Assembly (NCBI RefSeq): GCF_028765545.1
Contig: NZ_JARACP010000014.1
Span: 1 to 64,000, forward strand
DNA: 64,000 bases
From: Aliivibrio sp. S4MY1
GTDB lineage: Bacteria; Pseudomonadota; Gammaproteobacteria; Enterobacterales; Vibrionaceae
Reading direction: 5' to 3'
The notes beneath the pieces were generated by a model. It was given only the letters and a program-made list of their open reading frames with translations. It was not told where the DNA came from and searched no databases. Positions 17,495 through 27,888 of the stretch are shown one piece after another. How positions within the stretch are numbered: the stretch's first letter is position 1; the number at the start of each line of letters is the position of its first letter. The position numbers and the translations under genes are program-made.

Positions 17495-19477
17495 ATGAAA
17501 CTCTCTGCTAAACCTGTTTCACTTGCTGTATTAGCTGGCTTAGGCTTATTCACAATTTCTGGCTGCACACCATCACCAGTAGATACAAACGAAGTGATTA
17601 AATTGCGTGTTGTAGAAACAACAGATATTCATACCAACCTTATGGATTATGATTACTACAAAGATAAGCCATCTCAAAAAATTGGCTTGGCGCGCACAGC
17701 GACTTTAGTTAAAGAGGCTCGTAATGAAGTAACAAACAGTGTTCTTGTTGATAATGGTGATTTACTGCAAGGTAGTCCAATGGGTGACTACATGGCAGAT
17801 AAAGGCATTGAGGCTGGCGAAGTTCACCCAGCATATAAAGCTATGAATCAATTAGATTACGATGCAGGTAACATTGGTAACCACGAATTTAACTATGGTT
17901 TAGAGTTCTTAGCAGAATCAATTAACGATGCAGATTTCCCATACATCAGTGCTAACGTTTATGATGCAAAAACCAAAGAGCATTACTTCAAGCCATATAT
18001 CATTAAGACACATACATTTAAAGATACTGCCGGCGTAGAACACGAAATCAAAGTCGGCTACATCGGTTTTGTTCCACCACAAATCATGGTGTGGGATAAG
18101 AAAAATCTTGAAGGTAAAGTCTACGCTCGTGATATCAAAGAAACCGCAGAAGAGTTGATTCCTCAAATGAAAGCGGAAGGCGCGAACGTTATTGTTGCTA
18201 TTCCTCACTCAGGTGTATCAACTGACCCGTACAAACAAGGCGAAGAAAACTCTACTTACTACTTATCTGAAGTCGAAGGTATTGATGCAATCGCATTTGG
18301 CCACTCTCATGCTGTTTTCCCAGGTAAAGGGTTCGACAACATGCAAGGTATCGATAACAAAAATGGCACCATCAATGGCGTTGCCGCTGTTATGCCTGGA
18401 CGTTGGGGTAGCCATGTTGGTGTAATGGATTTAACTCTTGAACAAAAAAATGGTGAGTGGGTTGTTGCCAACGGTAAGTCAGAAGCTCGCCCTATCTTTG
18501 ATGAAAAAGAGAAAAAATCATTAGCAGCGGCTGATGAAGGTATTGTTAAAGCACTAGAAGCCGACCATAAAGGCACACGTGAGTTCGTTAACCAACCAAT
18601 TGGTAAAGCTGATGACGTAATGTATAGCTTTTTAGCATTAGTTCAAGATGACCCAACAGTTCAGATTGTTAACCTAGCGCAAAAAGATTACGTTGAGCAC
18701 TTTATTCAAGGTGATCCTGATCTAGATGGTACTCCTGTACTTTCTGCTGCTGCTCCATTTAAAGCAGGCGGTCGTGGCAATGATCCAACAAACTTTACTG
18801 AAGTTGAATCAGGCCAATTAACGTTCCGTAATGCAGCGGATTTATACCTATACCCTAATACGTTAGTTGCGATGAAGGTCACAGGCAAAGAAGTGAAGGA
18901 ATGGCTTGAGTGTTCTGCTGGTCAATTTAAACAAATCGACATCAATAGCACAGCACCGCAACAGTTAATTGATTGGGATGGTTTCCGTACCTATAACTTT
19001 GATGTCATTGATGGTGTTAACTACCAGATCGATATTACTCAACCAGCAAAATATGATGGTGACTGTAAAGTAATTAACGAAGGTTCTGAACGTATTGTCG
19101 GTTTAACTTACCAAGGTAAGCCAATTGATGCGAAACAAGATTTCCTTATCGCAACTAATAATTACCGCGCTTACAGCAACAAATTCCCGGGAACAGGTTC
19201 TGATTTCATCGCATTTGATGCACCTGATGAAAACCGTACAGTGCTTGCTAGCTACATTTCACGTGTAAGCAAAGAAGAAGGCCAAGTTAAACCAGCCGCT
19301 GATAATAACTGGTCTTTTGCTCCAATTGAGAGCAATAAGAAGCTGGACATTCGCTTTGAGACATCACCAAGTGACAAAGCCGCTCAGTTCATCGAAGATA
19401 AAGGTCAATACCCAATGAAGCGTGTAGCGACTGATGATGTTGGCTTTGCGGTATACCAAATTGATTTAGCAAAATAA
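17495..19477 (+). CDS. cpdB: 2',3'-cyclic-nucleotide 2'-phosphodiesterase/3'-nucleotidase CpdB, predicted lipoprotein
   Basis: 660-residue calcineurin-type metallophosphoesterase plus C-terminal 5'-nucleotidase domain. It dephosphorylates extracytoplasmic 2',3'-cyclic and 3'-nucleotides. Metal motifs in order: TTDIHTN (Asp44, His46), [22 protein letters not shown] and [13 protein letters not shown] (17485-17488) sets the start at 17495. The leader ends in a lipobox-like TISGC with Cys24, so it is probably a lipoprotein, unlike the soluble periplasmic E. coli enzyme. Sits next to the cys block, near where E. coli has cpdB-cysQ. Confidence 0.88.
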   Translation: MKLSAKPVSLAVLAGLGLFTISGCTPSPVDTNEVIKLRVVETTDIHTNLMDYDYYKDKPSQKIGLARTATLVKEARNEVTNSVLVDNGDLLQGSPMGDYMADKGIEAGEVHPAYKAMNQLDYDAGNIGNHEFNYGLEFLAESINDADFPYISANVYDAKTKEHYFKPYIIKTHTFKDTAGVEHEIKVGYIGFVPPQIMVWDKKNLEGKVYARDIKETAEELIPQMKAEGANVIVAIPHSGVSTDPYKQGEENSTYYLSEVEGIDAIAFGHSHAVFPGKGFDNMQGIDNKNGTINGVAAVMPGRWGSHVGVMDLTLEQKNGEWVVANGKSEARPIFDEKEKKSLAAADEGIVKALEADHKGTREFVNQPIGKADDVMYSFLALVQDDPTVQIVNLAQKDYVEHFIQGDPDLDGTPVLSAAAPFKAGGRGNDPTNFTEVESGQLTFRNAADLYLYPNTLVAMKVTGKEVKEWLECSAGQFKQIDINSTAPQQLIDWDGFRTYNFDVIDGVNYQIDITQPAKYDGDCKVINEGSERIVGLTYQGKPIDAKQDFLIATNNYRAYSNKFPGTGSDFIAFDAPDENRTVLASYISRVSKEEGQVKPAADNNWSFAPIESNKKLDIRFETSPSDKAAQFIEDKGQYPMKRVATDDVGFAVYQIDLAK

Positions 19478-19504
19478 ATAAAATCTAAATGTTCTACAGC
19501 ATAA

Positions 19505-19537
19505 ATAGCATGGTGATTTCACCATGCTATTTTTTTG
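19505..19537 (+). terminator. cpdB terminator
   Basis: Perfect 11-bp stem (19505-19515 with 19520-19530), 4-nt loop and eight Ts: a textbook rho-independent terminator 27 bp after the cpdB stop. Confidence 0.92.
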
Positions 19538-19660
19538 TAACTAATAAGGTGATCTATTTATTACGCAGAAAAAGAAAATAAAAAAATAAAGATTAATTGG
19601 TGCCTAAAAAAACAAACATAGGTATCTTGATAGTATTCATGTTCTATCGAGATAACACTT

Positions 19661-20113
19661 ATGATTCATTGGCAAAAAATACTATTTAATAACTTAACTA
19701 CCGTCCAACTGTACGATCTTATCCGCCTAAGAATCGATGTTTTTGTGGTTGAACAAACTTGCCCATACCCTGAGTTGGATGGCAAAGATTGCCAAGATGG
19801 GGTTTATCATTTAATTGGGACTAAAAATAATGAAATAATCGCCTGTGCTCGATTACTTCCAGCGGGAATTAGTTATAGCAATGCCAGTATTGGTCGCGTT
19901 GCAACAAAAGAAACAGCAAGAGGTAATGGTTTAGGTCACGAACTCATCTCTCAAGCTTTACTGAATTGTGAAGAATTATGGCCGGGGGAAAGTATTGATA
20001 TTGGGGCTCAAGAACATTTAACTCACTTTTATCAAAAACATGGTTTTAATGTAATCTCTAATATGTACCTGGAAGATGATATCCCTCATGTCGACATGCG
20101 ATTAGCTAAGTAG
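19661..20113 (+). CDS. elaA: ElaA-type GNAT N-acetyltransferase
   Basis: 150-residue GNAT protein. Family landmarks are LRIDVFVVEQTCPYPELDG near the N-terminus, the acetyl-CoA loop RVATKETARGNGLGHELI (about residues 85-102) and a late FYQKHGF. Substrate is unknown, as for E. coli ElaA. Only seven bases separate it from the downstream transporter, so the two are probably co-transcribed. Confidence 0.87.
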   Translation: MIHWQKILFNNLTTVQLYDLIRLRIDVFVVEQTCPYPELDGKDCQDGVYHLIGTKNNEIIACARLLPAGISYSNASIGRVATKETARGNGLGHELISQALLNCEELWPGESIDIGAQEHLTHFYQKHGFNVISNMYLEDDIPHVDMRLAK

Positions 20114-20120
20114 TACGAAA

Positions 20121-20984
20121 ATGAAACCTATGATGACACCAGTCAATCTCGCTATTGTCTTACTTGTATTAGGTAACTTACTGGCATCACTATCCGATGT
20201 GGCGGTAAAAGTCCTTGATGGTGGTGTTTCACCTTTTCAATATATTTTCTTACGTCAGTTGGTTTCACTCGCACTTCTCTTCCCATTTTGGCTCCATCAA
20301 CCACCAACATTGAGAAATTTAAGCAATCCAAAAATAACAGCATTAAGAGCTCATATACTCTTAATTGGCAGTTGTTGCATGGTGGTATCTATCACTTATT
20401 TAACCCTTGCGACTGCCAATGCGGTTTTTTACACCGCACCGTTGTTAATGATCCCGCTTTCAATGTTACTACTCAATGAAAGGCCATCAGCAAAAAAAGT
20501 GCTTCAAACCGTTATCGGATTTATTGGTGTTCTGATAATTCTTCGCCCTTCTCAATTTCATTGGGCAGCTATTTTTGCTCTAGGAACGGCAACAACGTTA
20601 GCGCTATATAATCTTTTGGTAAGAAAAATTCCCAATGACCAATCCGTTATTACCACACTGTTTTGGACAACTTGTTTATCTCTGCCTGTTGCCGGAGGCC
20701 TAGCATGGTTTTATTGGCAACCATTAAGTCATAATGAGGTACTTTGGATAGCCTTAAGTGCTGCCTTTATTATTAGCTATAACGGCCTAGCAACCATGGC
20801 ATATAAAAAAGCGCCAGCAACTCAGATTTCTTTAGCGGAATATTCAGGGCTTATATTTGTGGTTTTATTTGGCGTAATTTGGTTTGATGAAGTGCCAGAT
20901 GCATTAACTGCGGCGGGAATTGCGTTAATCATTCTCCCTCTAATGCCTAAAACATGGTTAAAGAACTTAAGAGGGAGGCGTTAA
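20121..20984 (+). CDS. EamA/DMT-family transporter
   Basis: 287-residue membrane protein with about ten helices in two EamA repeats; the second repeat starts near residue 150. Typical DMT features include ...PFQYIFLRQLVSLALLFP... after helix 1 and a basic C-terminus. Drug/metabolite exporters of this family move small metabolites or amino acids; substrate cannot be read from sequence. Probably in one transcript with elaA, and convergent with ytfB with only 18 bp between. Confidence 0.82.
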   Translation: MKPMMTPVNLAIVLLVLGNLLASLSDVAVKVLDGGVSPFQYIFLRQLVSLALLFPFWLHQPPTLRNLSNPKITALRAHILLIGSCCMVVSITYLTLATANAVFYTAPLLMIPLSMLLLNERPSAKKVLQTVIGFIGVLIILRPSQFHWAAIFALGTATTLALYNLLVRKIPNDQSVITTLFWTTCLSLPVAGGLAWFYWQPLSHNEVLWIALSAAFIISYNGLATMAYKKAPATQISLAEYSGLIFVVLFGVIWFDEVPDALTAAGIALIILPLMPKTWLKNLRGRR

Positions 20985-21002
20985 TAGGAAAGAGTAAGAA
21001 CT

Positions 21003-21665
21003 TTATTTACTGCGGCCAAAGTTACCATCTGACATTCTAAAGTACATAATTGCTTGGTTATCTCGCTCTATCTGAAGGATGTCTAATTCACCCTGCGGAT
21101 TAAGCTTAAAACGAAATAATTGACCTTTTTTAATATTGCTCAATGGTTTATCGGCACCTTCGATTTTAACCACCTTGTTTAGCTCTGTGAGCGACAGATT
21201 ATTTTTTCTAAATACTTGATACAGCGTATCACCCGCTTGAATTTGATAATCATGCCACTTTGCAGAAGTTTGAGTTAATTGCGAGGCTTTAACTTCCGTT
21301 ATTTTTTTTGCTGGCTCTGCTTCTATTTTCTCTTTTTCGACTTCATAAGCAGAAGGAGTATTACGAAGTGCTGCTTCTTGCTCACTCAAACCTTTTAAAT
21401 TTAAGCTGACACTTTGCCTTTGCATTTCAGGTGCGGGGATCATCGTAGGCTGAATGCTCTCAAGCTCTTCTTCTGCACCGCTTGGCAATAGAATTAAAAC
21501 AAAAGTAACTGGAACTAAAATGCGTAATGCTTTTTGATGAAATAGAGGTAAGCGCTGCCAATAAGGTAAAACTTTTTCTGTAAGAGGCCCACACTTATCC
21601 TTTAAGTTAGCCAGTTGCTCAGAAAAATCTGGGCGCTTTATATTCATTTTTTTCTTTTTATTCAT
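21003..21665 (-). CDS. ytfB: YtfB/OapA family LysM-like cell-envelope protein
   Basis: 220 residues. A basic cytoplasmic N-terminus is followed by one membrane helix (about residues 47-61), a proline/glutamate-rich linker and a C-terminal OapA/LysM-like domain (...YQIQAGDTLYQVFRKNNLSL...) expected to bind glycan. E. coli YtfB is a septum-associated protein and H. influenzae OapA is needed for adhesion and opacity. GAGG lies 7 nt before the ATG at 21665. Divergent from fklB, the same neighbour as in E. coli. Confidence 0.85.
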   Translation of the reverse strand: MNKKKKMNIKRPDFSEQLANLKDKCGPLTEKVLPYWQRLPLFHQKALRILVPVTFVLILLPSGAEEELESIQPTMIPAPEMQRQSVSLNLKGLSEQEAALRNTPSAYEVEKEKIEAEPAKKITEVKASQLTQTSAKWHDYQIQAGDTLYQVFRKNNLSLTELNKVVKIEGADKPLSNIKKGQLFRFKLNPQGELDILQIERDNQAIMYFRMSDGNFGRSK

Positions 21666-21804
21666 GCCATCGCCTCATGCGAAACTGGTGAGCTCACGTT
21701 TTATTCTAATATCAGAGCGCAAAGAAGTACAAAAGTTTACCTTAAGCTTAGATCTCTGTATCCTTTAGCCTTTCGTTTATACCATATAAAGAAAGAGAGA
21801 CAGC

Positions 21805-22425
21805 ATGTCTGAAGTAAAATTAGAAACAGTAGAGCAAAGAGCAAGCTACGGTATTGGCCTTCAAATGGGTCAACAACTTGCACAATCTGGTCTTGAAGGC
21901 CTAAACGTTGCAGCTATCGCTAAAGGTATCGCTACTTCATTAACTGGCGACATGCCAGAAATCGAAGTTGACGCGATCAACGAAGCACTTCAAGCACTTC
22001 ACATGCGCGCTGAAGAAGCTCGTGCTGAAGCATCTAAAGCTGCCGCTGCTGATGGCGAAGCTTTCCTAGCTGATAACGCTCTTCGTTCAGAAGTAACTGT
22101 ACTTGAGTCTGGTCTTCAATATGAAGTACTAACTGTAGGTACTGGTGAGATTCCAACTTCTGATAAAACAGTACGTGTTCATTACCACGGTATGTTAACT
22201 GACGGTACAGTATTTGACAGCTCTGTAGAGCGCGGTCAACCTGCTGAATTCCCAGTAACTGGCGTTATCGCTGGTTGGGTTGAAGCACTTCAACTAATGC
22301 CTGTAGGTTCTAAGTGGAAGCTTTCTATTCCACAAAACCTTGCATACGGTGAGCGTGGCGCTGGCGCTGCAATCCCTCCATATGCAGCACTAGTATTCGA
22401 AGTAGAACTACTAGACATCATCTAA
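21805..22425 (+). CDS. fklB: FKBP-type peptidyl-prolyl isomerase FklB (FKBP22)
   Basis: 206 residues, the same length as E. coli FklB. An N-terminal helical dimerisation domain (about 1-90) is followed by an FKBP domain with VRVHYHGMLTDGTVFDSS, the GVIAGWVEAL segment and a C-terminal FEVELLDI. Cytoplasmic cis-trans prolyl isomerase and folding helper, no signal peptide. Codon use looks that of a highly expressed gene. Confidence 0.94.
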   Translation: MSEVKLETVEQRASYGIGLQMGQQLAQSGLEGLNVAAIAKGIATSLTGDMPEIEVDAINEALQALHMRAEEARAEASKAAAADGEAFLADNALRSEVTVLESGLQYEVLTVGTGEIPTSDKTVRVHYHGMLTDGTVFDSSVERGQPAEFPVTGVIAGWVEALQLMPVGSKWKLSIPQNLAYGERGAGAAIPPYAALVFEVELLDII

Positions 22426-22455
22426 TCTTTCTCAAAAAAGATTAAAAATAAAATT

Positions 22456-22487
22456 AAAAAGCGATGGCTATATGCATCGCTTTTTTT
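22456..22487 (+). terminator. fklB terminator
   Basis: 11-bp stem (22456-22466 with 22475-22485), 8-nt loop and a seven-T run. Confidence 0.9.
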
Positions 22488-22546
22488 ATGTCATACTCTA
22501 ATGAAATGTTATAAAAACAAACCAGTAATGTTAAAAGGAAATGACA

Positions 22547-23011
22547 ATGAAAAAAACGTTAATTTTATCTACTCTTGCGCTTTCTCTTACTGCTGCGGCC
22601 CCTGCTAATGCCTTTCTTTCGAGTCTATTTGGTAGTGATGAAGAAGCAAACACAGAGCAAGTCACTGCATCGAATCCACTGGTGGGAATGCTAACGGATA
22701 ATCTAGGTATTTCAGCGGATCAAGCGGCTGGTGGTGCCGGAGCACTATTAGCAATGGCTGGTAATGGTTTATCAAGTTCTGAAAACTCTGAACTAAATAG
22801 CATGATCCCTGGCCTTGAATCATTAACAGGTGCAATCCCCGGCGGGTTAGGCAGCATGATATCGAATATGGACAGTGTAAAAACGGCCTTCTCTGCACTG
22901 GGCCTAGACCCTGCTCTTATTGCTCAATTTACCCCTTTAATTACACAATACTTAACATCACAAGATGCAAGCTCAGGCTTACTCGACTCTCTGACTTCAT
23001 TGTGGAAATAA
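22547..23011 (+). CDS. DUF2780 family exported protein
   Basis: 154 residues with a clear signal peptide (about 22 residues, ending PANA). The mature part is low in charge and rich in Gly, Ala, Ser and Leu: a helical segment (LGISADQAAGGAGALLAM) resembling the DUF2780 proteins of vibrios, which are of unknown role. I start at 22547 since AGGA is 7 nt upstream; the ATG at 22541 is too close to it. Stands alone between terminators. Confidence 0.72.
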   Translation: MKKTLILSTLALSLTAAAPANAFLSSLFGSDEEANTEQVTASNPLVGMLTDNLGISADQAAGGAGALLAMAGNGLSSSENSELNSMIPGLESLTGAIPGGLGSMISNMDSVKTAFSALGLDPALIAQFTPLITQYLTSQDASSGLLDSLTSLWK

Positions 23012-23028
23012 TTTTTCAGCCGTAAATA

Positions 23029-23059
23029 AAAAAGACAGCGCTTATCACGCTGTCTTTTT
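23029..23059. terminator. Bidirectional terminator DUF2780/cysH
   Basis: 12-bp perfect stem (23029-23040 with 23048-23059) with a 7-nt loop, A-rich on the left and T-rich on the right, so it can serve both convergent genes. Confidence 0.88.
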
Positions 23060-23076
23060 ATCATCATACAAACTAT

Positions 23077-23838
23077 TTATATTCCAGATCCAGCAGTCTC
23101 ACCATCATCTTCATGTAAACCACACTCTCTTTTTAAACCAAAGAAGCGAGTCTCCTCTTCTTTCATTCCTGGCTCCCATTTTTGAGTTGTGTGTGTATCA
23201 CCGACAGAGAGATAACCGTCATCACGCAATGGATGATAAGGTAAATTACGCTCTTCTAAAAAATGATGTACATCTTTGTTACTCCAATCCAATACAGGTA
23301 AAAATTTAAATACCCCATTTTGAATACTAAGTACTGGCAGATTGGCACGAGAACTTGATTGCTCACGGCGTAAACCAGAAAACCAAACCCCGACTTCAAG
23401 CTGATCAAGCGCTCGACGCATAGGTTGAACTTTATTTAGCTTATTATATTGCTCAATCCCCTCTACGCCTTTTTCCCACAATTTACCATAACGTGCTTCT
23501 TGCCAGTTTGGACTCTCTTGTGCAGTAAACACGTGCAGATTTAGTTTAAGGCGCTCAGTGAGTAGATCAACAAACTGATAAGTTTCAGGAAATAAATACC
23601 CAGTATCAGTTAAAATAACCGGAGTATCCGCTTTTGCATCAGTGACTAATTGCAACATCACTGCTGCTTGAATTCCAAAACTTGAGGATACCGCTGGGTT
23701 TCCTTCTAAGTTTTCTAACGCCCACAAAATTCGCTCTTGAGCAGTCAGCGCTTCAAGCTCTGCATTAACTTCAGATAAGCGTAAAATTTGCTCAATTTTT
23801 GTTAATGACAACAGCTCTGATAATTGCAATTTAGGCAT
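23077..23838 (-). CDS. cysH: Phosphoadenylyl-sulfate reductase CysH
   Basis: Reduces PAPS to sulfite and 3',5'-ADP using thioredoxin. 253 aa. PP-loop-like [11 protein letters not shown] near residue 52; LSGLRREQ-type phosphosulfate-binding segment ([13 protein letters not shown]); and the C-terminal catalytic motif KRECGLH. No 4Fe-4S cysteine pairs, so this is the PAPS and not the APS type. Its start overlaps cysI by eight bases. Last gene of cysJIH. Confidence 0.95.
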   Translation of the reverse strand: MPKLQLSELLSLTKIEQILRLSEVNAELEALTAQERILWALENLEGNPAVSSSFGIQAAVMLQLVTDAKADTPVILTDTGYLFPETYQFVDLLTERLKLNLHVFTAQESPNWQEARYGKLWEKGVEGIEQYNKLNKVQPMRRALDQLEVGVWFSGLRREQSSSRANLPVLSIQNGVFKFLPVLDWSNKDVHHFLEERNLPYHPLRDDGYLSVGDTHTTQKWEPGMKEEETRFFGLKRECGLHEDDGETAGSGI

Positions 23839-25561
23839 AAAAGTCCCTTTTTGATACTATCACTTCATCTACAATGCCAGCTCGAATGGTAAAATCACCA
23901 AAGCCTTCATTACCTTGACGCTCAGTAACCCAACGACCAACAAGTTCATCTATCTCAGATAAAATCTGACGGTCTGTAATGTTCTCTTTATACATTTTAG
24001 GTACACGAGTACCACTACGGTTACCGCCTAAATGGAAGTTATAACGTCCCGGCGCTTTACCGACTAAACCTATTTCAGCAAGCATTGCACGGCCACAACC
24101 GTTTGGACATCCCGTTACACGGAAAATAATATTATCTTCTTCTGGCAGCTTATGTTTTTTAAGTACATCTTCGATTTCAGTTACAAACTCAGGCAAGAAA
24201 CGCTCTGCCTCAGCCATCGCTAATGGACAGGTAGGAAAAGCGACACACGCCATTGAGTTTTTACGCTGCTCTGAATGTGTATCATCAATTAAGCCATGCT
24301 CTCGAGCTATTTTATCTATCTGAGCTTTTTGCTCAGCAGATACACCAGCAACAATTAAGTTTTGGTTGGCTGTCATTCTAAAATCACCTTGGTGGATCTT
24401 AGCAATCTCAGCAACACCTGTTTTTAATGGCTTACCTGGGTAATCTAATAAACGGCCATTTTCGATAAATAATGCAAGATGATGCTTACCATCAATGCCA
24501 TCTACCCAACCGATTCGATCACCACGTTCTGTAAGCTCATAAGGACGACTTGCTTCAAATTGAATACCAGCACGCTTTTCGACTTCAGCTTTAAAGACAT
24601 CAACACCCACACGATCTAACGTGTATTTTGTTTTTGCATTTTTACGATTTGAACGGTTACCCCAATCACGCTGAGTGGTTACAACTGCCGCCGCCACTTC
24701 TAACGTTTTTTCTAGTGATACAAAGCCAAAATCATCCGCTTTACGAGGATAAGTTGCAGTATCACCATGGGTCATCGCAAGACCACCACCAACTAATACA
24801 TTAAAACCAACCAGTTTTCCGTTATCAGCGATAGCAATGAAGTTTAAGTCATTAGCGTGCACGTCTACGTCATTTTGCGGTGGAATAACCACGGTTGTCT
24901 TAAATTTACGAGGAAGATAGTTACTGCCTAAAATAGGCTCTTCATCAGTCGTTTCTAGCTTTTCACCATCCAACCAAATCTCTGCATAGGCACGTGTTTT
25001 TGGCAGCAGATGTTCACTGATTTTTTTCGCCCATTCGTACGCTTCTTGATGTAATTCAGATTCTACTGGATTAGTGGTACACAACACATTTCGGTTTACA
25101 TCACCCGCGGTTGCTATTGAATCAATACCAATGCTATTCAATGTTTGGTGCATTAATTTAATGTTTGGTTTTAGAACTCCGTGAAACTGAAACGTTTGAC
25201 GCGTGGTTAAACGTAAACTGCCATAAGAGGTATTTTCTTCAGCAAACTTATCAATCGCTAACCACTGTTTTGGGGTAATAATCCCACCAGGCATACGCGC
25301 ACGTAGCATTACATTATGCAGAGGCTCTAATTTTTGTTTTGTACGCTCAGCACGAATATCTCTATCATCTTGTTGATACATTCCGTGAAAACGGATCAGC
25401 TGGAAATTATCTTTAGTAAAACCACCCGTAATGCGATCTTGTAGATCTTCTACGATCGTCCCTCTAAGATTTTTACTTTCACGCTTTAGACGCTCATTAT
25501 CTGCCAATGGGCCAAGTTCAATGCCTGATAAGATTGTTTTTACTGCAATTTGTTCACTCAT
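23831..25561 (-). CDS. cysI: Sulfite reductase hemoprotein subunit CysI
   Basis: 576 residues, the siroheme/4Fe-4S subunit that reduces sulfite to sulfide with six electrons from CysJ. Cluster and siroheme ligands lie in [13 protein letters not shown] and the later CPNGCGRAM. Duplicated ferredoxin-like sulfite reductase repeats precede each half. The ATG shares one base with the cysJ TAA stop (TAATG), indicating coupled translation. Confidence 0.96.
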   Translation of the reverse strand: MSEQIAVKTILSGIELGPLADNERLKRESKNLRGTIVEDLQDRITGGFTKDNFQLIRFHGMYQQDDRDIRAERTKQKLEPLHNVMLRARMPGGIITPKQWLAIDKFAEENTSYGSLRLTTRQTFQFHGVLKPNIKLMHQTLNSIGIDSIATAGDVNRNVLCTTNPVESELHQEAYEWAKKISEHLLPKTRAYAEIWLDGEKLETTDEEPILGSNYLPRKFKTTVVIPPQNDVDVHANDLNFIAIADNGKLVGFNVLVGGGLAMTHGDTATYPRKADDFGFVSLEKTLEVAAAVVTTQRDWGNRSNRKNAKTKYTLDRVGVDVFKAEVEKRAGIQFEASRPYELTERGDRIGWVDGIDGKHHLALFIENGRLLDYPGKPLKTGVAEIAKIHQGDFRMTANQNLIVAGVSAEQKAQIDKIAREHGLIDDTHSEQRKNSMACVAFPTCPLAMAEAERFLPEFVTEIEDVLKKHKLPEEDNIIFRVTGCPNGCGRAMLAEIGLVGKAPGRYNFHLGGNRSGTRVPKMYKENITDRQILSEIDELVGRWVTERQGNEGFGDFTIRAGIVDEVIVSKRDFYA

Positions 25562-27402
25562 TAGTACACATCCCTTTGGTAACGTTTCGCCTTACGCAGA
25601 TCATTTACAAATTGTTCTGCTTCTTCTCTGTTCTTCTTTCCTTGCTGCTCAACAATGGTAATTAACGCATCATGTACATCTTTTGCCATGCGAGTTGCAT
25701 CACCACACACGTAGATATAAGCGCCATCTTGCAGCCACTGCCATACTTGTGCTGAGTGCTCTAGGATACGGTGCTGTACATAGACTTTTTCTTGCTGGTC
25801 ACGACTGAATGCGACATCTAATTGATTTACAACCCCTGATTTAAGGTATTTTTGCCATTCCACTTGGTATAAGAAATCTTGCGTGAAGGTTCTATCACCA
25901 AAGAATAGCCAGTTTTTTCCTTCTGCATCACGGTTGTCACGCTCTTGCACAAATGAGCGGAATGGAGCAATACCCGTACCTGGGCCTATCATGATCACAG
26001 GAACATTATCATCTTGAGGAAGTTTGAAATTATTGTTGTGTTCAATAAACACTTTCACTTCATCGCCTTCTTCTAGCCGATGAGATAAAAAGCTAGAGGC
26101 ACCACCAAATCGAGTCTCCTCTCCTTGTTGGTATTCAACTACACCAACCGTTAAATGAACTTCTTCATCGACTTCTGTTTGGCTTGAAGCAATCGAATAT
26201 AAACGAGGGGTTAAACGACGAAGCAAACTAACTAGTTGATCTGCGGTTAGTTTGGTTTTCTTTTCTGATAACAGATCAATGACTTGAGTATTACCTGCAT
26301 ACTGGCGTAATTTGTCTTTGTCTGCTGTCAGTTTCTCTAGTTTTTTACTGCCAGAGAGTTCAGTAAATGCTACCACTTGTTGTGGGTTTGCCGATGTAAT
26401 TTCGTATTTTTCAACTAACGCTTTTTGAAGTGAAACCTGCTCACCATCAACATCCACTTGCTCTTCACCAGTAAGACTTACTTGTTTTAAGATTGCAGCG
26501 GCAAGTTCAGGGCTATTTTCAAACCAAACCCCAAGTGCATCACCCGGTTGATAAGTTAATCCCGAACCGTCCAAATCAATTTCAATGTGACGAACGTCTT
26601 TACCAGAATCTCGACCTGTGATTTTTTGGCTAGCTAATAATGTAGCGATATATGGGTTCTGTTTAGTGTATTGCGAAACAGCATGAGCGGCTTGCCCTAC
26701 TGGCAATTGCACAACCTGTCCATTGGTAGCTTCACCACCTTTTGCCAAGGTTTCTTTTACTTTATCTAACGCTTGTTTGCGCCATTCAGCCGCTGGAGCT
26801 TCATAATCAACATCAAGATCAATACGTTCAATAAATGGCGTCGCGCCCTTCTTAGATAAGTACGCATCAAAATCTTTACCTGTTTGACAGAAGAACTCGT
26901 AGCTCGAATCCCCCAAACCAATCACTGCGTATTTTAAGTTATCTAATTTTGGTGCTTTTTTAGATTGAAGAAATTCATGCAACTCAATGGCATTGTCAGG
27001 GGCTTCACCCTCACCATTAGTAGACGCCACAATAATAACGTGAGTTTCTTTAGCGAGGTTTTTACCTTTATAGTCACTGGCATCAAAAAGCTCAACGGCA
27101 ATACCAGCTGCCGATGCTTCTTCTTTTAAAGCTTCGGCAACCCCTTTTGCATTGCCTGTTTGTGAGGCATAAATAATTGATAATTTGCCAGCAGGCTCAC
27201 TTGATACTACGGCTGCGGCTTGATTGATTGGTTGTGCTGCACCTGAGGTTTGGCTCACACCCCAAAAATAACCACTTACCCAAGCAAGCTGTTGCGGAGA
27301 TAATTCTGAAGCCGCTAGCTGTAATTGACCTATTTGTTGATCATTAAGTGGGCTAGCGAGTGCGGAGAGTTCCTTTAATAACATGACGACATCCCTATTC
27401 AT
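25561..27402 (-). CDS. cysJ: Sulfite reductase flavoprotein subunit CysJ
   Basis: 613-residue NADPH-dependent diflavin reductase that feeds electrons to CysI. An N-terminal flavodoxin domain binds FMN ([15 protein letters not shown], about residues 75-89). An FAD domain with RLYSIASSQ and GVVEYQ segments comes next, then the NADPH-binding part with [18 protein letters not shown]. The C-terminus ends in the usual KRYQRDVY. First gene of cysJIH, promoter expected in 27403-27518. Confidence 0.96.
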   Translation of the reverse strand: MNRDVVMLLKELSALASPLNDQQIGQLQLAASELSPQQLAWVSGYFWGVSQTSGAAQPINQAAAVVSSEPAGKLSIIYASQTGNAKGVAEALKEEASAAGIAVELFDASDYKGKNLAKETHVIIVASTNGEGEAPDNAIELHEFLQSKKAPKLDNLKYAVIGLGDSSYEFFCQTGKDFDAYLSKKGATPFIERIDLDVDYEAPAAEWRKQALDKVKETLAKGGEATNGQVVQLPVGQAAHAVSQYTKQNPYIATLLASQKITGRDSGKDVRHIEIDLDGSGLTYQPGDALGVWFENSPELAAAILKQVSLTGEEQVDVDGEQVSLQKALVEKYEITSANPQQVVAFTELSGSKKLEKLTADKDKLRQYAGNTQVIDLLSEKKTKLTADQLVSLLRRLTPRLYSIASSQTEVDEEVHLTVGVVEYQQGEETRFGGASSFLSHRLEEGDEVKVFIEHNNNFKLPQDDNVPVIMIGPGTGIAPFRSFVQERDNRDAEGKNWLFFGDRTFTQDFLYQVEWQKYLKSGVVNQLDVAFSRDQQEKVYVQHRILEHSAQVWQWLQDGAYIYVCGDATRMAKDVHDALITIVEQQGKKNREEAEQFVNDLRKAKRYQRDVY

Positions 27403-27518
27403 TGCGTCATATTAGATTAGCGACTCTTTTCTATAACAAGAAAGAATAGATAGGTATGTTTTATAACTTTTTGGAAGAAAGAAATATTTGCGTTAATTAA
27501 TTTAAGGTGAAAATAAGG

Positions 27519-27749
27519 TTAATCATTAATCCTGACTTGGTTAAATCCAACCGCTAATGCACTCTTAGAGGCTGATTCTAAATCTCTGTATTTCATCTCA
27601 CCACCTTTCATATCAGTAAGCAGAACAAGGCCTCCACGCACATGGCGAAACTCTACAATCCAAGACTCCTCAACCACGACAGGCTCTATCACCGCTTCCA
27701 CTAATTGATCTTCTTGGTACATCAATTTTAATTCACTTAATGTCGTCAT
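27519..27749 (-). CDS. Small conserved-looking protein of unknown function
   Basis: 76 residues starting MTTLSELKLMYQ. I chose the ATG at 27749 because AGG lies 8 nt upstream; the open frame extends to 27857 but those residues look non-coding. The protein is acidic and soluble: an N-terminal helix, then alternating strands (VEAVIEPVVVEESWIVEF, LVLLTDMKG) and a C-terminal helix. I do not recognise the family. It is followed by the cysJ promoter region in the same orientation, 117 bp upstream of cysJ. Confidence 0.6.
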   Translation of the reverse strand: MTTLSELKLMYQEDQLVEAVIEPVVVEESWIVEFRHVRGGLVLLTDMKGGEMKYRDLESASKSALAVGFNQVRIND

Positions 27750-27834
27750 AACTGCATCCTTACCAAATATGAATATCATAGTAATATCCATTCTATAAGC
27801 ATGGTCAATAAACCGAAATTGAGCAAATTTAAAA

Positions 27835-27870
27835 TAAAAAAATAGCGACTCAGTCACCTGAATCGCTATC
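27835..27870 (-). terminator. Terminator of the TIGR04219 gene
   Basis: Stem of 7 plus 4 pairs with one mismatch (27842-27853 with 27858-27869) and a 4-nt loop. On the minus strand it is followed by a T-tract at 27842-27835. It lies just downstream of the gene at 27889-28581. Confidence 0.78.
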
Positions 27871-27888
27871 TTAAAGAGCAGTTATGGG

